Shown: positions 57,655-64,000 of the stretch, one piece after another
How positions within the stretch are numbered: the first letter of the stretch is position 1
Layout: every line of letters starts with the position of its first letter
Assembly (NCBI RefSeq): GCF_019703515.2
Contig: NC_059359.1
Coordinates: 1,717,501 to 1,781,500, forward strand
Length of the DNA: 64,000 nucleotides
From: Myxocyprinus asiaticus
Lineage: Eukaryota > Chordata > Actinopteri > Cypriniformes > Catostomidae
Direction of reading: 5' to 3'
The notes under the pieces: generated by a model
What the model was told of the DNA's origin: nothing
Databases searched by the model: none
What the model saw: the letters and a program-made list of their open reading frames with translations, nothing else
Position numbers and translations under genes: made by a program

Positions 57655-58860
57655 GTTTTTATCCTCCTGGTCGTGAGAAGCGATGTATGCTACTAGCGGA
57701 CAGCAATGTGAACTGTCTTCCTCATCTGGACACTGTGACTTTGGCTTGTTCAGGCTGAGCGGGGTGGCCTGATCACTCAAACCCCACCCACTTTTCCCAT
57801 AGCTCCGCCCCCTTTCCAGTCTCCATATATAAACCCCAATGTGCCAAAACTCATTCAAGCAATCTTCAGGGAAACTCTGTGCTGTTGACTCTCTTCCCAC
57901 ATCTCGATAATACAGAAACTACAGCGACGCCACAGGCACGCCAACTCAAGATCTCAGATAATAGATTTGCTCCTCTGTTGCACAATTTTTCAATCAGGAA
58001 ACAGTGAAGATGTTCTGATTATTCTGCTAAAAAAAAAAAAAAAAATGCCTAATCAGATTTTTGTCTTGTGTTCCAGTAAAATATCTTTCAAACATCCTTA
58101 AAACTCGATGCATTTAATTGAGAAGCAAAATGGTGTAAGATAAAAAGACTTTAGAATTAGCCCAATGGCAAATCAAGCATAAACCTCTCTAAATTTAGTT
58201 ATATTTATGCTTACATTTTTACTGGATAATAAGACAAAAATACTGAGTAATGAAAATAGTTTTTTTTGTATTGTGCACTACAAAGGTAGCCACTCACAGA
58301 CACTTGTCGGTTCATTTCATTGGCTGTTTTACAGACTGGGACCGCTCTGATTGGCTGGACTCAGGGACAGCTGACTGTCTCATTTAATTCACGGATTATC
58401 GGGGTTGATTATACTCCAAGACTTTCTGCGGGGACTGTATCTACCAGTGCCTTCATTTTCAAATCCTAAGAGCCGCGGTGGCTGCGTTTTGTTTGCCCCT
58501 TAGTGGACGGGCGCGATGGACTCAAGAAAAGACAAAGTTATGATTTCATTAGCCATTTCGCTCGTGCCTGGATATGACGGGCCAGTCCAGTGATTTCTGA
58601 TTCTGGGCGGCCCTGAGCCATACTGAGATTAACAGTGCCCTGCGCCCATATGGCGCCCTCTTTCACTCACATCTGTTTCTATGGAGTCGAGGCGGTCGTT
58701 GTTTCCCTCACTTCACAACTGTCCCGTGCATCTGGAGTCTCGTAGTAATATATGTCAGGGGCGTGAGAGTTCAGATGCACTGTAGCACGTCTCACAGGGC
58801 TCATCATGATCGTTTATGCAAGTGCATCATATGAAAAATTAAACTACATCAGTTGTTTGT
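57655..58860 (+). other. znrf2: Candidate noncoding last exon (3' UTR) of znrf2
   Basis: Follows a good acceptor (pyrimidine-rich stretch, TGTGTTTCAG ending at 57654). The sequence has a more balanced base composition than the surrounding introns at 57655-57990 and 58280-58800. An ATTAAA hexamer at 58838-58843 is followed by a GT-rich stretch, a plausible cleavage/polyadenylation signal. A repeat-like A-rich tract (about 58010-58265) interrupts it. No ORF of note is present. This is an inference from signals only, with no transcript evidence. Confidence 0.45.
58838..58843 (+). terminator. znrf2: Candidate poly(A) signal ATTAAA for znrf2
   Basis: Common variant hexamer followed within about 10-25 bases by GTTGTTTGTATGT, resembling a downstream GU-rich element. 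It lies just before a fold-back MITE starting at 58881. Confidence 0.35.
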
Positions 58861-58880
58861 ATGTCAAACAGATCTGGGCC

Positions 58881-59453
58881 TTAAAGTGACAGTTCACCCA
58901 AAAATGAAAATTCTCTCATCATTTACTCACCCTCATGCCATCCCAGATGTGTATGACTTTATTTCTTCTGCTGAACACAAATGAAGATTTTTAGAAGAAT
59001 ATCTCAGCTCTGTAGGTCCATACAATGCAAGTGAATGGTGACCAGAACTTTGAAGCTCCAAAAAACACATAAATGCAGCATAAAAGTAATCTATACGACT
59101 CCAGTGGTTTAATCCATGTCTGAAACAGATCAATATTTAAGTCCTTGTTTACCGTAAATCTCCACTTTGACATTCTGAAAGTGAAAATGGAGATTTATAG
59201 TATATTAAATCAATTAAATATTGATCTGTTTCTCACTAACACCTATCATATTACTTCTGAAGACATGGATTAAACCACTGGAGTCGTATAGATTACTTTT
59301 ATGCTGCATTTATGTGCTTTTTGGAGCTTCAAAGTTCTGGTCACCATTCACTTGCATTGTTTGGACCTACAGAGCTGAGATATTCTTCTAGGATGGCATG
59401 AGGGTGAGTAAATGATGAGAGAATTTTCATTATTGGGTGAACTGTCCCTTTAA
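58881..59453. mobile_element. Fold-back MITE (573 bp), intact copy
   Basis: TTAAAGTGACAGTTCACCCA at the left and the reverse complement TTAAAGGGACAGTTCACCCA at the right. Nearly the whole element is self-complementary up to a centre near 59180 (e.g. GCTCTGTAGGTCCATACAAT vs its complement at 59360). TTAA at both edges may be the target duplication. Fragments of the family occur at 20360 and 26896-28428. Confidence 0.88.
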
Positions 59454-60022
59454 TTCAATACAGAAGATACTTTCATGCGTCAAATATTTTAGGGTGTCAA
59501 TCTCATGAAAACTTGTCCAGGCCACATTTCAACCTATAATTATATTTTGCATAAAGTAAATGATGCCTATTTTTGTCATTGTGACATTATTTCATGATAA
59601 TTAAGCACATTCTCTGATTCTCATTACAGTGTAATATGAAGAGTAATATATTACTATATTACATTGACACATTTTTAATTTTGTTAGCTTTATTTGTGCC
59701 ACCACTTTAATTTATCAACACGGTAGTTTAATAAAATAATATTAAATAAAAAACAATTAATAAATCAATAAAATGTGACTGTATGACAGTAATGAGAAGC
59801 TACTGAGAATAACAGGAATTACAATAAGCCTCAAAAAGTGCAGGTGCATTATAGTAATGATAATTTGGTTGTAATAATAAGTTTTGCGCAATGCAAAAAT
59901 ATAATTTCCTTATTTATTTTTTGATTTTGGAGTGAAATATAACCTGGACTTGTTCACGTGAGATTCACCCACATCATTATGAGAAAATTTCGGCTGTTTT
60001 GATTGTTTGCGCTGGACTTTCT

Positions 60023-60514
60023 AAGGAATATTTTGGGTGGCATAATGTTGATTACGGCAGAAATCATTTTTTTACAACACGTCCCGTTTTAACCAGCACA
60101 AATGTGTGTTCCAGTGAGACATTTACAATGGAAGTCAATGGGGTCAATCTGTAAACATTAAAATACTCACTGTTTTAAAAGTATAGACACAAGACATAAA
60201 CAATATGTGTGTTAACATGATTTTACTGTGATAAAATCGCATCTGTCATAGCCGATTTTACAACTTAATTGCCATTACAATGCAATGGCAGTGATTATAT
60301 AACAGTAAAATCATGTTTACACACATATTGTTTCTATACTTTTGAAACAGTCAGTATTTTTTCATGTTTACAGATTGACCCCATTGACTTCCATTGTAAG
60401 TGATTTATATATATATATATAAAAGGGATGAGTTTAAAATATTTTTTGTGGTAACATTATGCCACAAATGCTGTGGATTGAGCTGAACTTTTATTGAACC
60501 CGGAATATTCCTTT
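60023..60514. mobile_element. Fold-back MITE, copy 2 (see 31108)
   Basis: Right end CCGGAATATTCCTTTA intact. Left end AAGGAATATT followed by a deletion of about 45 bp relative to the right arm. Core GTGTTCCAGTGAGACATTTA, ACAATGGAAGTCAATGGGGT with its complement near 60375. (AT)n at about 60405-60420. Confidence 0.75.
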
Positions 60515-61685
60515 ATTTCACCAGCAGGTGCAATAAAAGATAAGCAGCCAGACTTTCCTGAAATGGTGGCCAGACATTGAATAAAAGATGCAACATTTAC
60601 ATTTTTGTCCCTGGGACATTATCATCAATTTCCCTCAGATCTGTTTAGTTAATGCAGTACATGTAGTTTAGTTTTAAATCACAGTCAGGACATCGTGTAC
60701 GTTATTTGTAAAAAATAAAATTCCCAGCGTCCCCATTTGAACTGCTTGGAGAGTTGTGGGCATTTCCCAGTACTGTTCGACTGCTTCATACACATGTGCT
60801 GCAACTAGTTTTGAAAGTTAGTAATCTGTGATTCTACAAGGGATTATTTCATTCTGTTTGTAGCAGCCTATAGAGTTAGGCCTAATGTGTTTGGTCAGTT
60901 AAACTAACCGCGGCCCGTTGATGTTGAATTGAAAAGTGTGACTCCCCAAAGAGGTGCAGATGGCTGATCATTCTGTGGTAAATCAAAGGCCCCATAATAG
61001 CTTTAAAGTGCTGCTAATTATGTATTTTGAGGGCGATGAGAACTTGTTTAGAAATGAGGCCATCTGATGGGACGTTGAAAGAGGATGTTGATTTTAGATG
61101 CATTCTTCACAGGGCAGGTCGTTGGCATGTAGCAAACGCAGCAATATCATCGTTTAAATGTTGTGTGGGAAACTGAGATATAACTTAAGTAAATAATACA
61201 TTTAAATGTCACATTTTTTGATGATGTAAATGTTTCATATTTTGCTGCTTTGTGCATAAGTCTGTTCCCGGCACATCTGAGCCTCGATGAATCTGATTGG
61301 ATCAGTTGTCAGTCAATCAAAGCTTTCAGTGTAGAAGTCGGAGTGTCTTTTTATGCGCTATTTAACTGTCACCAGGTAACTTGGTACTTGATCTAGTTTC
61401 AGGCTTTTTTATTTTCATTTTAGGTGGACATAAAACCTACAATTGTACACAAGTTAACTTTAATTCCTGGGATGAGCAGAAATCAGGATATGCATAGGAC
61501 ATGGATGCATAAAATACAACACGTGAAAGTCTAACAGTGCCCATGCAGATGATCATCATTTTTTTTTTAATGATTTAGATTCATTGTAACATTCCAAATA
61601 TGAAACAAAAAATGTACAGAGATAATGAAAATAAACAAAGAAAAATCTTTTGAAGCACAGATCTTTTAATACTTGTTGAATGTTC
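60515..61685. other. Downstream region, no recognised feature
   Basis: No gene or clear repeat. Confidence 0.5.
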
Positions 61686-61689
61686 CTCT

Positions 61690-62726
61690 GTGTGTGTGTG
61701 TGTGTGTGTATTTGTGTGTGAGTCTGTGTGTTTGTATTTGTGTGTGTATATTTGTATGTGTGAGAGAGTGTGTGTGTGAGTGTATTTGAGTGAGTATTTG
61801 TGTGTGTGTGTGTGTTTGTATTTGTGTGTGAGAGTGTATTTGTGTGTTTTTGTATTTGTGTGTGAGTCTGTGTGTTTGTATTTGTGTTTGAGAGTGTTTG
61901 TGTGTTTGTATTTGTGTTTGTATTTCTGTGTGTGAGTCTGTGTGTTTGTATTTGTGTGTGAGAGAGTGTTTGTATGTTTGTATTTGTGTTTGTATTTCTG
62001 TGTGTGTGTGTGTGTATTTGTGTGTGAGTCTGTGTGTTTGTATTTGTGTGTGAGAGAGTGTTTGTATGTTTGTATTTGTGTTTGTATTTCTGTGTGTGTG
62101 TGTATTTGTGTGTGAGTCTGTGTGTTTGTATTTGTGTGTGTATATTTGTATGTGTGAGAGAGTGTGTGTGTGAGTGTATTTGAGTGAGTATTTGTGTGTG
62201 TGTGTGTGTGTGTGTGTGTTTGTATTTGTGTGTGTGAGAGTGTATTTGTGTGTTTTTGTATTTGTGTGTGAGTCTGTGTGTTTGTATTTGTGTTTGAGAG
62301 TGTTTGTGTGTTTGTATTTGTGTTTGTATTTCTGTGTGTGTGTGTTTGTATTTGTGTGAGTGTGTGTGTGTGTGTGTTTGAGTCTGTGTGTTTGTATTTG
62401 TGTGTGAGTCTGTGTGTTTGTATTTGTGTGGGTGTGTGTGTGTGAGTCTGTGTTTGTATTTGTGTTTGTGTGTGTGTATTTTTGTGTGTATTTGTGTGTG
62501 TGTTTGTATTTGTGTGTGTGTGTGTGTGTGTTTGTGTGAGTGTGTGTGTGTGAGTCTGTGTGTTTGTATTTGTGTGTGTTTTTGTGTGTGTGTGTGTGTG
62601 TGTGTTTTTGTGTGTGTGTGTGTGTGTGTGTATTTGTGTGTGTGTGTGTGTGTGTGTGTGAGTCTGTGTTTGTAATTGTGTGTGTGTGAGTCTGTGTGTG
62701 TGTGTGTGTGCGTGCGTGTGTGTGAT
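61690..62726. repeat. GT-rich compound minisatellite (~1.04 kb)
   Basis: Built from GTGTGTTTGTATTTGTGTGT and GAGTCTGTGTGTTTGTATTT units with pure (GT)n islands. A complex segment (TATATTTGTATGTGTGAGAG) at 61747 recurs at 62141, a 394-bp higher-order duplication. Open frames through it (62174-62675) encode only Cys/Val/Leu-rich repeat peptides. Confidence 0.95.
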
Positions 62727-64000
62727 TTAGGGCTGGGTGATATTCATGATATATTCACAATAACTTTAATGCATTTTTCATTTAGCCAGTAAGGTTTCCT
62801 GAAGAGCGTGTCTATCGCAACCCTTTCGACATTTGATCATGTGCAGGATTTTAAAGATCTCTGCACTGCCGTTTGCCGACATTTTCAGTTATCTGGAATA
62901 CCAAATGTAACACGTTGATATAAATGTTCAGATATTAGAAATTAACATTTTCAATATTTGTAATTAAGTTGTTTATTAGGAATGAATATTTGTTCTGGAA
63001 ATAATGTCATTATTGATATCAGAAATGATCATGTATGAATCTTATGTGAAAAAGACGTACAGCTGAAACGTGAAACTGGAATTTCTATTACTAAGAAATT
63101 ATAGATTTAATTGTGGTTGTGAAAATGCAGTTATAGTTATAAATAATTGCAGCTTTTACTAGTTGAAATTCTGTTTTTGATATAAAAAATGTATATTTCT
63201 GAGTAATTACGTATTTTTTATATCAAGAATGAACTTTTTTACTAGTAAAAACTGAATTACTGAGATAAAATTGCATTTTCACATTTTAATTTTTTTTTTT
63301 ACATTTTATTATAGATATCATTCATGCATGTGATTAAATGTTGAAAGAGCTTTCAATAACGTATCATTAGACGATCCTTTGTCTCGCGACTCTTATAAAA
63401 GTGTTAAGACAGATGTTTTAATAACGTTTCTCGTAAGTTGCAAAAACAGCGTAAAAGGTTTTTTTTTATAAACTAGATTTTTACTGTTTTCTACTTTAAA
63501 CATTTTGAACACTATTTGGATTGTTTGGCTGAAATGATAATAATGCAAAAAAATATATAAACTTGTAATAAAGCAGCTTAATGAATGTTGGCTGTTTTGT
63601 GCCTAATGTAGGCTACATCAACATCTGTGGTGTTGCACAACATTTCCTCACAGAAACCACGTGCGTTCTGTTTTCCTTCTTAGCAAAAGCGAAGCCTCTC
63701 TTCGACCGCGAAGAGTTTTTCTTCTTCTTCACAGATCTGGTTTCCTTTAATACTGTGAACACATCAAAAGATGAGTGAAACTGAAACAACTCTTCATAAG
63801 CCACATTACACGAGTCAATATCAGGTTTACGATAAAAGAGAACTAGGGCTCTGTTCCAACACCTACAGAGCTGCCTATTACCTACATAGGTGGCTTCCTT
63901 CTAAGACAGCATCTTAACTGAAATGGAACCTCATAACCTACACAACAGACCCTTTGTGTGCTACACAGCAAATACAAAAATTAGTTAAAATAGTCAACTA
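62727..64000. other. Window end, no gene seen
   Basis: GGGCTGGGTGATATTCATG at 62731 looks like the left end of a hAT-type element whose other end I could not find. 'agggctctgttccaacacct' at 63846 resembles another dispersed repeat. The open frames at 63581-63804 on both strands share no family motif. Confidence 0.4.

Noticed and set aside
57780..57850. Possible second promoter (GCTCCGCCCCC and ATATATAAA)
   Set aside because: A GC-box and TATA-like pair is present, but no gene follows and the stretch is better explained as 3' UTR.
62174..62675. Open frames of Cys/Val/Leu-rich protein
   Set aside because: Pure translation of the GT-rich array.
63581..63804. Start of a neighbouring gene
   Set aside because: Overlapping short frames on both strands, lysine/phenylalanine-rich from GAAGAA/TTCTTC runs, no recognised domain.

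Overview
This window is vertebrate, almost certainly teleost and cyprinid-like, genomic DNA. It is A+T-rich and holds one sparse, intron-rich gene buried in transposon debris. The debris is of fish type: a Sleeping Beauty/Tdr1-type Tc1 element, other Tc1 families, hAT elements, TTAA-flanked short elements, fold-back MITEs, a tRNA-derived SINE and L2/CR1-type LINE tails. No prokaryotic operon, CRISPR array, viral genome or toxin gene is visible.

The only host gene I can support is znrf2 (zinc and RING finger 2, a membrane-associated E3 ubiquitin ligase) on the + strand. Four coding exons splice in frame to a 227-residue protein: 2260-2683, 35209-35304, 55277-55382 and 55486-55543. Introns are about 32.5 kb, 20.0 kb and 103 bp. 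Exon 1 lies in a G+C-rich, CpG-rich block with a perfect CRE and a GC box upstream. Exon 2 encodes a C2HC zinc finger; exons 3-4 encode the C-terminal RING. A splice donor 25 bp after the stop, an acceptor at 57654 and an ATTAAA at 58838 suggest a separate noncoding last exon of about 1.2 kb.

Intron 1 (2.7-35.2 kb) contains, in order: a G+C-rich satellite block inside a fold-back MITE (2.8-6.0 kb); a strong GC hairpin (7.0 kb); a hAT element nested in another repeat (8.4-9.6 kb); a nearly intact Tc1 element with one internal stop (9.96-11.39 kb); a degraded Tc1 (12.9-14.1 kb) splitting one of two related repeat copies; a LINE tail (16.3-16.8 kb); a Sleeping Beauty-type Tc1 with a SINE in its terminal repeat (16.9-18.96 kb); a large inverted-repeat element carrying a minisatellite and a second MITE (20.8-22.4 kb); a hAT element with a perfect 8-bp duplication (22.8-23.8 kb); a SINE abutting a TTAA element (24.1-25.5 kb); a MITE split by a TTAA element (26.9-28.4 kb); another LINE tail; and further MITEs.

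Intron 2 (35.3-55.3 kb) holds four more SINE/Tc1 insertions, including a 3.1-kb inverted-terminus element containing both a SINE (with 12-bp duplications) and a full-length Tc1 with near-identical ~200-bp terminal repeats (37.3-40.45 kb). It also has a TTAA element that is a second copy of the one at 27 kb, a solo Sleeping Beauty-type left end (42.7 kb), another Tc1 lacking its third catalytic residue (47.1-48.35 kb), and a hAT remnant (51.7-54.4 kb). Downstream of the coding region are a TTAA element with a 205-bp tandem duplication (56.2-57.6 kb), two fold-back MITEs and a 1-kb GT-rich compound minisatellite (61.7-62.7 kb).

I found no new gene system. The most unusual recurring structure is tandem arrays of unrelated units sitting inside the arms of inverted-repeat elements (three cases).
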